Source: Prevotellaceae bacterium UBA1746
Lineage (GTDB): Bacteria; Bacteroidota; Bacteroidia; Bacteroidales; Bacteroidaceae
DNA: 56,161 nt
Reading direction: 5' to 3'
NCBI GenBank assembly: GCA_002314875.1
Contig: DCHS01000001.1
Coordinates: forward strand, 1-56,161
The stretch's first letter is position 1. Each line of letters starts with the position of its first letter. The notes under the pieces are model-generated. The model did no database searches. It was given only the letters and a program-made list of their open reading frames with translations, and had not been told where the DNA came from. Both the position numbers and the translations under genes were made by a program. Below are positions 7,872 through 17,494 of this stretch, in pieces.

Positions 7872-9404
7872 TTACTTGCAACAACCGGTGCAAACTTCCA
7901 TCACCTTGTCAAGGCCATAGGAGAAGCTATCGATGCAGTTGTAAGCCACACCACAGATACCGAGGAGAACAACACCGGCAACGCAGATGAACAGCGCAGT
8001 ACGGGTGTAGCAATCTACACGGAAAGTGGGGATAGGACCATCCTCGGGCATTACGCGATCGTTATCAGCACTGATAGAAACAAGTTTCTGCTCGGTGAAG
8101 CCGGGGCCCTTGATGTACATTGCCTTCACGATGAGGAGGTAGTAGTACAAAGAGATAACGGTATTGATCAACGCAATGAGAACAAGCCAGTGCCATCCTG
8201 CCTTGAAGGCTGCCATAAAGATAAAGAACTTTGAGAAGAAGCCTGCGAAAGGAGGAATACCTGCGAGAGAGAAGAGGCAGAGAGTCATCAGGAAGGACAA
8301 CTTGGGATTGGTCGAATAAAGACCGTTGTAGTCACTGATATTGATCTTGCCACTGTTCTCTTCGATAGTGGTAATAACGGCAAAGGCACCGAGGTTAGCC
8401 ACCATGTAAACAAGGAGGTAGAATACGAGAGAGGTCATACCCTGAGCGGTACCATCCATCACACCGAGAACTAGATAACCAGCCTGTGAGATAGCAGAGA
8501 AGGCCATGAAGCGCTTCAAGTTATTCTGGCGTACGGCAAATACGTTAGCAACGGTGATTGAGAAAATGATGATCCACATGAAGGCCTGATTCCAAGCACC
8601 TACGAGTTCGGGGAACACCTTGATAAGCACGGTGAAGAGCACGAAGGCTGCACTACCCTTGGAGATAACGCTGAGGAAACCGGTTACAACGGTGGGAGCA
8701 CCTTCGTAGGTATCAGCAGTCCAAAGGTGGAAGGGAACAAGAGAGATCTTGAAGCCCATACCGCTGATGAAGAGCACGAGACCGAGGAGAGCAAGAGGAT
8801 TGCTGAGGGTCAAGGTCTTACCGATTTCGTCGAAGTAAAGCGTACCTGTTGCTCCATAGATAAGGCTGATACCGTAGAGGAGAAGACCTGCAGAGAAGAG
8901 GGCAAGAAGAATGAACTTTGCACCTGCCTCAGCGCTTTCATAACGGTTCTTATCGAAAGCAACGGTGGCTGCCATAGGAATAGAAGCGGTCTCGAGTCCG
9001 ATGAAGAACATCAGGAAGTGTCCGCTTGAAATCATGAAGTACATACCGAGGAGGGTGAACAGGGTGATCAGATAGAATTCACCCTGCTTGATGAGATTCT
9101 CCTCGCGAGAGAGCCACTTGTGGGCCATCAGGAAAGTGACGATTGTACCCACAGCGAGCACGCTCTTCACAATGGACATCATGGGAGTGTGTACGTACAT
9201 ACCACCGAAAGCCTCACCTGCACCCTGACAACAGGGACAGATGTTGAGGACGGTATGGATGGTCAGCAGTACCACAGGCAGGCAGGTATTATATACACCT
9301 TTCTTACCATCACCGCACATGAAGAGGTCAGCCACAAAAAGGATGACAATCACAGCGAGCAAGGAAAGTTCAGCCTGCATATTCAAAAATTGACTATAAT
9401 CCAT
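7872..9404 (-). CDS. nuoN: NADH-quinone oxidoreductase subunit N
   Basis: A 510-residue antiporter-like membrane subunit of respiratory complex I, one of three homologous proton-pumping subunits. It has some fourteen hydrophobic helices and the proton-translocation family core (KISLVPFHLWTADTYEGAP, then KRFMAFSAISQAGY). It is the last gene of the operon, 12 nt after nuoM, and is followed by a hairpin terminator. Length is normal for the subunit. A Cys-rich C-terminus (CTGCCK) is a small oddity with no assigned role. It would be an integral inner-membrane protein in the distal arm of the complex. Confidence 0.95.
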   Translation of the reverse strand: MDYSQFLNMQAELSLLAVIVILFVADLFMCGDGKKGVYNTCLPVVLLTIHTVLNICPCCQGAGEAFGGMYVHTPMMSIVKSVLAVGTIVTFLMAHKWLSREENLIKQGEFYLITLFTLLGMYFMISSGHFLMFFIGLETASIPMAATVAFDKNRYESAEAGAKFILLALFSAGLLLYGISLIYGATGTLYFDEIGKTLTLSNPLALLGLVLFISGMGFKISLVPFHLWTADTYEGAPTVVTGFLSVISKGSAAFVLFTVLIKVFPELVGAWNQAFMWIIIFSITVANVFAVRQNNLKRFMAFSAISQAGYLVLGVMDGTAQGMTSLVFYLLVYMVANLGAFAVITTIEENSGKINISDYNGLYSTNPKLSFLMTLCLFSLAGIPPFAGFFSKFFIFMAAFKAGWHWLVLIALINTVISLYYYLLIVKAMYIKGPGFTEQKLVSISADNDRVMPEDGPIPTFRVDCYTRTALFICVAGVVLLGICGVAYNCIDSFSYGLDKVMEVCTGCCK

Positions 9405-9416
9405 GTCGTTTGCAAA

Positions 9417-10943
9417 TTAGAAGGGTACATAAAGGAATTCCTTAGCAGAATTGATTACATCAATGATAGGCTGGGTACCAGTACCGATGAGGTCGCTCAT
9501 CCACCAAGGGGTGAGACCGAGACCAGCTACGCAGAGAATGAGGCAGACAACGCTGAAACGCTCATCCCAAGTTGCATCGGTAAGGAGCTTGTGGTGCTCG
9601 TTCTCGCATACACCGTAGAGAATCTTACCGACAAGGCGGAGGATATAGACTGCGGTGATAACGATAGAGGTACAAGCGATGATGGTCCACATGGTATAGA
9701 AGTTACCCACATTGCTGAATGAACCTACGAAGATGGTCATTTCGGCTACGAAACCAGAGAGACCGGGGAGACCGAGGTTAGCCAAACCGGCGATGACATA
9801 GCATACAGCGAGGAAAGGCATAATCTTCATCAAACCAGAAAGCTCGCGAACGTCACGGGTGTGAGTACGGCCGTAGATCATACCGATGAGGGCGAAGAAA
9901 AGGGCGGTCATCAAACCGTGAGAGAGCATCTGGAGAATTGCACCGGTTGCTGCAACCTGGTTCATCATGAGGATTGCGAAGAGGACAAGACCGCAGTGAC
10001 TTACAGAAGAGTAAGCGTTGATGTACTTGAGGTCGGTCTGAACGCAAGCACTGAATGCACCATAAACAACAGAGATACCAGTGAGACAGAGGAAAATCCA
10101 ACCGAGTTCGTTTGCAGCCTCAGGCATGAGGTACATAGCAATACGGAAGCAACCATAACCTCCAAGCTTCATGAGCACACCTGCGTGGAGCATGGATACT
10201 GCGGTAGGCGCAGAAGCATGACCATCGGGAGACCATGTGTGGAAGGGGAACATTGCACCGAGGACACCGAAACCAGTGAAGGTGAATACGAACCAGAGGT
10301 TTTCGAGGCTGTGGTTTGAGAAAGGAACAGCACCATTGGCATGGTTTGCAATATCAACGATGTTCATAGTTGCAGCGCCGGTTCCGTAATAGATACCGAA
10401 GATACCACACATCAGGAATGCTGAACCACCCATCAACATCAAGGTCAACTTCATTGCTGAGTACTCCTTCTTGCCTGAACCCCAGATACCGATAAGGAGG
10501 TACATAGGAATCAATGCAATTTCGTAGAACATGAACATTGCGAACAAGTCTACGGAGATGAAGAAGCCGAATACACCCATGGAAAGAAGGGTGAACCAGA
10601 GGAAGTATTCCTTGGTGAGGGGCTTGAGCTGCCAGCTGGCGAAAGTACCTGTGAAGACGATGATGGCACTGAGGAGCAACATGGCAACAGAGATACCGTC
10701 AACACCAACGGAGTACTTGATGTTCAAAGCTGGGAACCAGTTGAAGCTGGCAGTAAAGAGCATTTCGGAAACCTTGTCAGCTTCACGAGCCTCAAGGAAT
10801 GCGAATACAAGATAGACAGCGAGTGCCAGAAGAGCGGTACTACCTGCTACCATCACACCACGAACCTGGTTAAGGTTACGTGCAACCCACAAGCCGAGAA
10901 GCATCAGCAGGGGGATAAGTACGAATATTGAGAGAAAATTCAT
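9417..10943 (-). CDS. nuoM: NADH-quinone oxidoreductase subunit M
   Basis: A 508-residue membrane subunit of complex I, predicted to pump protons in the middle of the membrane arm. The proton-translocating family signature is clear (MFPFHTWSPDGHASAPTAVS; LKYINAYSSVSHCG), along with the conserved glutamate segment MFMFYEIALIPMY. It sits between nuoL (12 nt upstream) and nuoN (12 nt downstream), the usual L-M-N order. Length agrees with the family. It contains multiple hydrophobic helices and no signal peptide beyond the first helix. Confidence 0.95.
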   Translation of the reverse strand: MNFLSIFVLIPLLMLLGLWVARNLNQVRGVMVAGSTALLALAVYLVFAFLEAREADKVSEMLFTASFNWFPALNIKYSVGVDGISVAMLLLSAIIVFTGTFASWQLKPLTKEYFLWFTLLSMGVFGFFISVDLFAMFMFYEIALIPMYLLIGIWGSGKKEYSAMKLTLMLMGGSAFLMCGIFGIYYGTGAATMNIVDIANHANGAVPFSNHSLENLWFVFTFTGFGVLGAMFPFHTWSPDGHASAPTAVSMLHAGVLMKLGGYGCFRIAMYLMPEAANELGWIFLCLTGISVVYGAFSACVQTDLKYINAYSSVSHCGLVLFAILMMNQVAATGAILQMLSHGLMTALFFALIGMIYGRTHTRDVRELSGLMKIMPFLAVCYVIAGLANLGLPGLSGFVAEMTIFVGSFSNVGNFYTMWTIIACTSIVITAVYILRLVGKILYGVCENEHHKLLTDATWDERFSVVCLILCVAGLGLTPWWMSDLIGTGTQPIIDVINSAKEFLYVPF

Positions 10944-10955
10944 AATGTCGTAATT

Positions 10956-12971
10956 TTAGCAAGTGAAGTACATAATAAGGAAGAGTACGATGATACCACC
11001 GAAGAACCAGAGAGCATACTTCTGAACATTTCCGCTCTGAACACCCTTGATAAGGTTGCTGGTCTTGTGCGTGCACCATGCCATAAGGTCGAAGGTGGCG
11101 TCGATGACGTGACGGTCGAACCAAGCGATGGGCTTGCTGATGCGAGCGAAGATGATCTTGTGAGTAATGAACTGGTAAACTTCGTCCATGTAGAAACGCT
11201 TGTAAGCCCAACGATGGAGACGAGGAGCAGCAGCGTACATCTTGTCTGCGATAGGTTGTTTTTCACCCTTGAAGATCCAAGTTGCAAGACCGATGCTGAT
11301 GAGAGCAATGATCGTGCTGGTTGCAGCAATCTTAGCATCGAAGTGAATAGTGTACTGAGTACCGGTTGCGGTAACGATGCTACCGAAGCTTGCCCAATCC
11401 CAGTTGAGGAAACCGCCGAGGGTGGTGAAAATACCAACGCCTACAGTGATAACGCTAAGAACTACGAGGGGAAGTGTCATAGTCCAAGGAGCCTCGTGGG
11501 GAGTGTGGTGTTCGTGATGTTCCTTGTTCTCTGTACCCCAGAAGATACCATAGTACAAACGGAACATGTAGAATGCGGTCATTGCTGCAACGCCGGTCAT
11601 CCACCAACCACAAATGGGGCTGTACTGGAAGCAAGCGCTGATGATTTCGTCCTTAGAACTGAAACCGCTGAAGAAGGGAATACCTGCGATAGCGAGACAG
11701 CTGATGAGGAAAGTCCAGTGGGTAATAGGCATATACTTGCGCATACCACCCATCATGCTCATTTCGTTGCTGTGAACGGCGTGAATCAAACAACCTGCAC
11801 CGAGGAAGAGACATGCCTTGAACATAGCGTGAGTGAACAAGTGGAACATAGAAGCCATGTAACCGAGACTTGCGTGGTTAGCGTGTTCACCGTGACCGGG
11901 GAGACAAACGCCGAGTGCTACCATCATAAACGCAATCTGAGAGATGGTTGAGAAAGCAAGCACACGCTTGATATCGCTCTGAGCACAAGCAACAGCCGCA
12001 GCATAGAATGCGGTGAAAGCACCGACAACTACTACAATGGAGAGGCTCTGAGGAGCGTAGTCAATCCAGATGGGGAACATACGAGCAATCTGGAACACAC
12101 CGGCAACAACCATGGTTGCAGCGTGGATCAATGCAGATACTGGGGTAGGACCTTCCATTGCATCGGGCAACCAGATGTGGAGGGGGAACATAGCACTCTT
12201 ACCAGCACCACCGATGAACATCAATACGAGAGAGATGGGAAGCACGGTCATCGCAGCGTTCTTAATGAGAGCGGTCTCAGGATTACAAGCGATGAAGTGG
12301 GTGGCACCATCTGCATATTCAACGGTTCCTGCGAAACTGAAGTTGAAGCTCTGGGTATAGTATCCGAAGATGAGGATACCCACGAGGAAGAACATATCAG
12401 CGAAGCGGGTAACGATGAATGCCTTCTTGCTGGCTGCGATAGCGGGTGCAGTGGTGTAGTAGAAACCGATGAGGAGGTAAGAACTAACACCTACGAGTTC
12501 CCAGAAGAGGTACATCTGGAAAATGTTCGTAGCAAGCACGAGGCCGAGCATTGACATGGTGAAGAGGCTGAGGTATGCATAGTAGCGCTGGAAACCAGTT
12601 TCACCGTGCATATAGCCGAAAGAGTAGATATGTACCATCAAAGACACCGTTGAGATGACGATGAGCATCATCACGCTGATGGGGTCAAGGAGGATACCGA
12701 GGTCGAAGTGGAGATTACCGAGGGGCAACCAGGTCGCGTTGAAAGGCACGAGCGTGGGAAGCGTACCATCGGCAAGGCGGGGAGTACAGAAGAAGTACTC
12801 GAAAGCAGTATAGTAACTGAGGATGGTAACAATTCCCAGAGAGGCAGTACCAATCAGTCCAGCAGCCTTATGGCTCCACACCTTGCCCGTCTTGGGGATG
12901 TCCATATCGACAACACCAATCACCAGGAAACTGATGAGGGGAAGGAGAAGGATAAAAAGAGTATAACTCAT
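10956..12971 (-). CDS. nuoL: NADH-quinone oxidoreductase subunit L
   Basis: A 671-residue subunit, the largest antiporter-like protein of complex I, at the far end of the membrane arm. Family motifs include QMYLFWELVGVSSYLLIGFY and MFPLHIWLPDAMEGPTPVSA, with LAFSTISQIAFM after them. The C-terminal portion carries the lateral-helix region expected of NuoL and a last transmembrane helix (YALWFFGGIIVLFLIMYF). A His-rich loop (EHHEHHTPHE) sits near residue 495. It lies 27 nt after nuoK. Normal length supports an intact gene. Confidence 0.96.
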   Translation of the reverse strand: MSYTLFILLLPLISFLVIGVVDMDIPKTGKVWSHKAAGLIGTASLGIVTILSYYTAFEYFFCTPRLADGTLPTLVPFNATWLPLGNLHFDLGILLDPISVMMLIVISTVSLMVHIYSFGYMHGETGFQRYYAYLSLFTMSMLGLVLATNIFQMYLFWELVGVSSYLLIGFYYTTAPAIAASKKAFIVTRFADMFFLVGILIFGYYTQSFNFSFAGTVEYADGATHFIACNPETALIKNAAMTVLPISLVLMFIGGAGKSAMFPLHIWLPDAMEGPTPVSALIHAATMVVAGVFQIARMFPIWIDYAPQSLSIVVVVGAFTAFYAAAVACAQSDIKRVLAFSTISQIAFMMVALGVCLPGHGEHANHASLGYMASMFHLFTHAMFKACLFLGAGCLIHAVHSNEMSMMGGMRKYMPITHWTFLISCLAIAGIPFFSGFSSKDEIISACFQYSPICGWWMTGVAAMTAFYMFRLYYGIFWGTENKEHHEHHTPHEAPWTMTLPLVVLSVITVGVGIFTTLGGFLNWDWASFGSIVTATGTQYTIHFDAKIAATSTIIALISIGLATWIFKGEKQPIADKMYAAAPRLHRWAYKRFYMDEVYQFITHKIIFARISKPIAWFDRHVIDATFDLMAWCTHKTSNLIKGVQSGNVQKYALWFFGGIIVLFLIMYFTC

Positions 12972-12998
12972 TGTTGTTGACTTTTTATGGGATTATTA

Positions 12999-13307
12999 TT
13001 ACCATTTCATCTTCGTAAGCTTGTCGGCAGAAATGCTCTTGAGCTGACGGTAGATGTTGATCATGATAGCAATTGCAATAGCGCTTTCTGCTGCTGCGAT
13101 AGCGATAGCGAAGATAGCGAAGAACACGCCTTCATGACCATTGGGATAAACCATTCTGTTAAAAACAGCGAAATTAATATCGGCGGAGTTGAGCATGAGC
13201 TCGATGCTGAGCAAGATAGCCAAGGTGCTCTTACGGGTTAAGAAACCGTAAATACCTGCAAACAGCATAACAGCCGAAACGAGAAGCAATAATTCTATTG
13301 AAATCAT
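12999..13307 (-). CDS. nuoK: NADH-quinone oxidoreductase subunit K
   Basis: A 102-residue, three-helix membrane subunit of complex I. The conserved glutamates in helices two and three that belong to the proton path are visible (LLSIELMLNSADINF and AIAIAAAESAIAIAIMI). Position between nuoJ (19 nt upstream) and nuoL is standard. Length matches the family exactly, so the start is secure. Confidence 0.95.
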   Translation of the reverse strand: MISIELLLLVSAVMLFAGIYGFLTRKSTLAILLSIELMLNSADINFAVFNRMVYPNGHEGVFFAIFAIAIAAAESAIAIAIMINIYRQLKSISADKLTKMKW

Positions 13308-13326
13308 GTTGGGGGTGTTTTAATGT

Positions 13327-13845
13327 TTAACGTTTGCGGGCAATAACGAGACCAGCTACGATGCAAGCGAGGAGAAGTACGGAAACAGCTTCGAAAGGAA
13401 GGAGGAAACCGCCCTTGTCGGTGCTGAGCATCTGTGTGCCGATAGTGTCCATGGTGATGACAGATTCTGAGGGCTTGCTGAGTGCGAGTTCAACGGGGTT
13501 GAAGCCGTGAGTCCAAAGCACGCCGACGAAGATGCCGATGCCAATGAGTGTAATCACTGAACCAGCAATAACCTTCTGGAGTGTGCTCTGACGCAGTTCT
13601 TCCTGCTGGCCGCTGGTCAAGAGGATAGAGAATACATAGAGAACGATAACGCCTCCGGCATAAACCATCGTCTGAACAGAACCAAGGAAGGTATAGCCCA
13701 TCAGAAAGTACAAACCTGCCGTACCGAGAAGTACAAAGAGCAGATAGGTGGCAGCGCGCACGATACTCTTGCTTAAGACGGTTGCCAAAGCAGAGAGCGT
13801 GATGAACACGGCCAAAACGACGAACATAATATCTTGTGCGTTCAT
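13327..13845 (-). CDS. nuoJ: NADH-quinone oxidoreductase subunit J
   Basis: A 172-residue membrane subunit with five hydrophobic helices. The third helix, with its conserved YAGGVIVLYVF segment (the glycine-rich pi-bulge region of the family), is plain. It would lie at the junction of the membrane and peripheral arms. A 76-nt spacer separates it from nuoI, longer than most gaps in this operon, but no promoter-like match stands out there. The following gene is nuoK. Confidence 0.95.
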   Translation of the reverse strand: MNAQDIMFVVLAVFITLSALATVLSKSIVRAATYLLFVLLGTAGLYFLMGYTFLGSVQTMVYAGGVIVLYVFSILLTSGQQEELRQSTLQKVIAGSVITLIGIGIFVGVLWTHGFNPVELALSKPSESVITMDTIGTQMLSTDKGGFLLPFEAVSVLLLACIVAGLVIARKR

Positions 13846-13921
13846 ATTTATAAGTTATAAGTTAAAAGGGGAAAGTTCAAATGAGTATTGAAACTTTTGC
13901 TTCTAACATGACTGATTTGAA

Positions 13922-14698
13922 TTACATTTCTGCCAGTTTCTTCTGGAAATTAGCAGCGACGGTTGCGAGTTTAGCAGCCTTTGCCTGAGCTTCTTCAGCA
14001 GCAGCCTTGAGAGCAGCATCTTCGGGAGCGGCTTCTGCAGCCTTGAGGGCTTCTTCTGCAGCAGCCTTTGCAGCAGCGGCATTCTCTTCAGCCTTCTTGG
14101 CAGCAGCTTCCATCTTTGCCTTCTTGTCGTCAGCTGCGGGCGCTACGGGTGTAGCTGCGGGTGCAGCACCATTTGGCTCTGCAGCTGCGGGCTTTGCAGC
14201 GGGAGCAGCGGGAGCGGCAGGCTTAGCGGGCTTGGGCTTTTCTGCACACTTAGAACCGGGTTGATTCAATGTCTTAACAAGCGCCTGACGATCGAATACT
14301 GCACATTCGTATTCAGGAGCGAATTCGATAGCGCCCTGAGGACATGCGCGGGTACAGATCATACAGTACATACACTTACCCTGATCGTAAATGTGCTGCT
14401 TAAGAATCTTTTTCTTCTTGCCGTCCTCAGTTTCTACCATTTCGGTAACAACCTCGATGGAGTCATTGGGGCACTGCATCTGACAGATTCCGCAACCGAT
14501 GCACTTGTGTTCGTTGTTTTCGTTATGAGGCATTACGAGAGTACCGCGGAAACGCTCGGGGATGATGTTTTCCTTACGGTTTTCAGGATAACGCTCAGTG
14601 ACCTTGGGAGTCCAGAGTTCGCGGAAAGTTACGCCGAGACCGGTGCACAAACTCTTAATACCTCCTACAAGACCTGCAAAGTAAGTTTTATTTGCCAT
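13922..14698 (-). CDS. nuoI: NADH-quinone oxidoreductase subunit I with Ala-rich C-terminal tail
   Basis: A 258-residue ferredoxin-like subunit carrying two [4Fe-4S] clusters that pass electrons towards the quinone site. The two cluster motifs are complete: C66-x2-C69-x2-C72-x3-C76P and C109-x2-C112-x2-C115-x3-C119P. The iron-sulfur core ends near residue 150. About 105 further residues form a low-complexity tail: first Pro/Ala-rich, then Ala/Lys/Glu heptad-like sequence likely to be helical (KAAAEEALKAAEAAPEDAAL). Typical NuoI proteins of about 140-180 residues lack this. The tail DNA is GCA/GCT-rich and clearly in frame, with the stop followed by normal spacing to nuoJ. nuoH lies 26 nt upstream. 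Confidence 0.94.
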   Translation of the reverse strand: MANKTYFAGLVGGIKSLCTGLGVTFRELWTPKVTERYPENRKENIIPERFRGTLVMPHNENNEHKCIGCGICQMQCPNDSIEVVTEMVETEDGKKKKILKQHIYDQGKCMYCMICTRACPQGAIEFAPEYECAVFDRQALVKTLNQPGSKCAEKPKPAKPAAPAAPAAKPAAAEPNGAAPAATPVAPAADDKKAKMEAAAKKAEENAAAAKAAAEEALKAAEAAPEDAALKAAAEEAQAKAAKLATVAANFQKKLAEM

Positions 14699-14724
14699 AG
14701 TGTTAATTATTTAGGAGGTGAGAC

Positions 14725-15804
14725 TTAGAAGGTGAGGCCGAAGCTTACGCAGAGGGCCATGAGAACGAGGAGTACCATTGAGATGGGAACGAGATACTTC
14801 CACTCGAGCTTCAAGATCTGGTCGATACGCAGACGGGGGAATGTCCAGCGCTCCCAGAGGAGAAGGAAGAGTACGAAGAATACCTTACCGAGGAACCATA
14901 CAAAACCGGGGATCATCGTCATGATTTCATTGAAACCATCGAGACCGGGGATTACGAAGGGAGCCCAACCACCGAGGAAGATGGTGCTGGCCATACCTGC
15001 GCAAATGAAGAGGTTGAGGTACTCAGCGAGGTAGTAGTAACCGAAGTCCATACCAGAGTATTCGGTGTGGTAACCTGCGGTCAACTCACTCTCAGATTCA
15101 GGAAGGTCGAAGGGACCACGGTTACATTCAGCATTACCTGCGATGAGGTAAAGGATGAATGCTGCAACAGCAACGATGTGACCACGGAAGATGAACCAAC
15201 CGCCATCAGCCTGTGCCTGGCAGATTTCGCTGAAACTCATGGTACCGGCAAGACAGATCATGGTGAGCATGGTGATGCCGATAGAGAGTTCGTAACTGAT
15301 AATCTGAGCGCCGGCACGCATAGCACCGATGATAGAATACTTGTTGTTTGCTGACCAACCTGCGAGAAGGATACCAACGACACCGATGCTACCGACTGCG
15401 AGGAAGAAGAACACACCGACATTGAAGTCAAGGATCTGTGCACCCTTGTTCCAGGGGAGGCAGGCAAAGGTGGTCATGGAAGCCGTGATAACGAGGAAGG
15501 GAGCCAGACCATGGAGGAAACGGTCGGTCTTACGAGGACTGAAGATTTCCTTGGTGAGCATCTTCAATACGTCGCAAACCACCTGGATGGTACCCCAAGG
15601 ACCTACGCGGTCAGGACCGAGACGGCACTGAACGAAAGCGCAGAACTTGCGCTCCACATAAATCATGACCATTGCGAAGATAGCGTAGAGGGTGATGATG
15701 CCTAAGGCAACCAGCACGCACTCGATGATCAGTGTCAGCCATTCGGGCATTACACTCAGCATCAACGCATCAAGCCACTTGGTAAATATGCTAAAATCAA
15801 ACAT
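14725..15804 (-). CDS. nuoH: NADH-quinone oxidoreductase subunit H
   Basis: A 359-residue, eight-helix membrane subunit that forms much of the quinone-binding chamber. Recognisable blocks are YVERKFCAFVQCRLGPDRVG, GWSANNKYS, NRGPFDLPESESELTAGYH and YYLAEYLNLF. The first block carries the ERK/RxGPxRVG family signature. It follows nuoCD after a 106-nt gap containing AT-rich inverted repeats, the longest gap in the operon. Normal length. Confidence 0.96.
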   Translation of the reverse strand: MFDFSIFTKWLDALMLSVMPEWLTLIIECVLVALGIITLYAIFAMVMIYVERKFCAFVQCRLGPDRVGPWGTIQVVCDVLKMLTKEIFSPRKTDRFLHGLAPFLVITASMTTFACLPWNKGAQILDFNVGVFFFLAVGSIGVVGILLAGWSANNKYSIIGAMRAGAQIISYELSIGITMLTMICLAGTMSFSEICQAQADGGWFIFRGHIVAVAAFILYLIAGNAECNRGPFDLPESESELTAGYHTEYSGMDFGYYYLAEYLNLFICAGMASTIFLGGWAPFVIPGLDGFNEIMTMIPGFVWFLGKVFFVLFLLLWERWTFPRLRIDQILKLEWKYLVPISMVLLVLMALCVSFGLTF

Positions 15805-15815
15805 TCTGTTTAATG

Positions 15816-15903
15816 TAATTTTGAATTTTGAATTTTGAATTACTATGCAGGGTGCATGATTGCGCTAACCCTAATTCAAAATTCTTAATTCTTAATTCAT
15901 AAT
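15816..15903. repeat. AT-rich inverted repeats inside the nuo operon
   Basis: Between nuoCD and nuoH, three direct copies of TTTTGAA (15819-15840) are followed by a facing set of AATTC/TTAATTC repeats. GAATTTTGAATTA (15830-15842) and TAATTCAAAATTC (15872-15884) are a perfect 13-bp inverted pair with a 29-nt loop. An RNA hairpin here could affect stability or relative expression of the segments. Confidence 0.6.
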
Positions 15904-15910
15904 TCTTATT

Positions 15911-17488
15911 TTAACGGTCGATGTCAGGAATAATGTAGTCCATCGTACCACCGATAGTGATGAGGTCAGCGATGAGGTAGTCGCGGCAAGCCTCGTCGAG
16001 TGCTGCTACGAGGGGCAGACCCGTTGAACGGTAGTGGAGACGATAGGGGCTCTTGTCACCCTTTGACTCGAGGTAAACACCGAGAATACCACGGCTGCCT
16101 TCTACTGAGCTGTAGTAGCATCCCTCGGGAACCTTGATAATGGGCTTCATCTTTTCCTGGATGGGGCCTTCGGGGATATTGTCGATAAGCTGACGGATGA
16201 TTTCGCAGCTTTCTTCAATTTCCTTGAGACGAACCATATAACGATCCATGGAGTCACCGCTCTCGAAGGTGATTTCGTTGAAGTTCACCTTGTCATAGGC
16301 TGCATAGGGACGATGCTTACGAACGTCGCAAGCCCAACCTGCAGCACGACCGGTACCACCCGTACAACCGTAACTGATCACCTGCTCGCGGGTCAAGGGA
16401 CCTACGCCGATGGAACGGTCGCGGAAGATGACGTTGCCGGTGAAGATGCTGTGGTACTCCTTGAGGCCCTTAGGCATGGTCTCGTTGATGAAGTGCTTGA
16501 CGTCTTCTACAAAGTCGGGATGGAGATCGTGAGCGACGCCACCGATCATATTATAATTAATAATAAGTCGGCCGCCGGTGGTCTTTTCGAAAATCTTGAG
16601 GATTTCCTCACGGTCACGGAAACCATAGAGGAAGGCGGTGGTAGCACCGAGGTCCTGACAGAGACAGCTGAAGAAGAGGATGTGACTGTCGATACGCTGG
16701 AGCTCATCCATAATGGTACGGATGACCTGAACGCGTTCGCTGACCTGAATGCCCATAGCCTGTTCGATACACATACAGAGCGCATGGCGGGTCTGCATGG
16801 CACCGAGGTAGTCCATACGGTCGGTGAGAGCGAGGGTCTGGGGATAGGTCAAACTTTCGCTGATCTTCTCGATACCGCGGTGGATATAGCCGAGATGGGG
16901 ATCGATCTGCTTTACCTTTTCACCTTCAATAGCGGTACGGAGATGGAGTACACCGTGGGTTGAAGGGTGCTGAGGACCGATGTTTACAACATAAGCGTCT
17001 TCTTCGAATACGGGGCTGTCCTCGCACTGGAGGTTGCCTTCTGCATCGAGGGTGTACTTATGACGGGTATCGCTGATTTCTTCGTTGCCAGCGGGAACTT
17101 CTGCGTTCTTGGTTTCGGGTTCATCATCCTTGCGGAAGGGGAAGCCGACCCAGTCTTCGCGAAGGAAGAGGCGACGCATGTCGGGATGGCCGAGGAAGAT
17201 GATACCGTAGAAGTCGTAAACCTCGCGCTCGTAAATGTTAGCGATGTCCCAGAGGTCGCAAGCGGTGGGGAGCGTAGGCTGTTCCTTGCTCTCAGCAACA
17301 CACTTGATGTGGGTCATCTCGAAGGTTGTGCTGGACTTGGTGAGGCTGTAAACCACGCCAAGACCCTCTTCGCCCCAGTCACATCCGGTCAGACACTCGA
17401 GGAGGTCGTAACCTTCAGCTTTGAGAGCGGCAAGTTTGTCGTGCAACTCCGCAGGAGTCACTACGATAGGGGTAATCTGATTGCTCAT
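15911..17488 (-). CDS. nuoCD: NADH-quinone oxidoreductase subunit C/D fusion
   Basis: A 525-residue fusion of NuoC (about residues 1-135) and NuoD (about 150-525). The C part ends with the PDMRRLFLREDWVGFPFRKD block. The D part begins with VNIGPQHPSTHGVLHL and continues with GYIHRGIEK and TDRMDYL, which line the quinone cavity with NuoB. The fusion is common in several phyla, so it is not an assembly artefact. Electrons are handed from the iron-sulfur wire to quinone at this subunit. The start is 6 nt after the nuoB stop. Confidence 0.96.
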   Translation of the reverse strand: MSNQITPIVVTPAELHDKLAALKAEGYDLLECLTGCDWGEEGLGVVYSLTKSSTTFEMTHIKCVAESKEQPTLPTACDLWDIANIYEREVYDFYGIIFLGHPDMRRLFLREDWVGFPFRKDDEPETKNAEVPAGNEEISDTRHKYTLDAEGNLQCEDSPVFEEDAYVVNIGPQHPSTHGVLHLRTAIEGEKVKQIDPHLGYIHRGIEKISESLTYPQTLALTDRMDYLGAMQTRHALCMCIEQAMGIQVSERVQVIRTIMDELQRIDSHILFFSCLCQDLGATTAFLYGFRDREEILKIFEKTTGGRLIINYNMIGGVAHDLHPDFVEDVKHFINETMPKGLKEYHSIFTGNVIFRDRSIGVGPLTREQVISYGCTGGTGRAAGWACDVRKHRPYAAYDKVNFNEITFESGDSMDRYMVRLKEIEESCEIIRQLIDNIPEGPIQEKMKPIIKVPEGCYYSSVEGSRGILGVYLESKGDKSPYRLHYRSTGLPLVAALDEACRDYLIADLITIGGTMDYIIPDIDR

Positions 17489-17494
17489 AGTGGT

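Noticed and set aside
15911..17488. nuoC/nuoD fusion as an assembly error
   Set aside because: Natural nuoCD fusions are well known and the linker is in frame with normal codon use.
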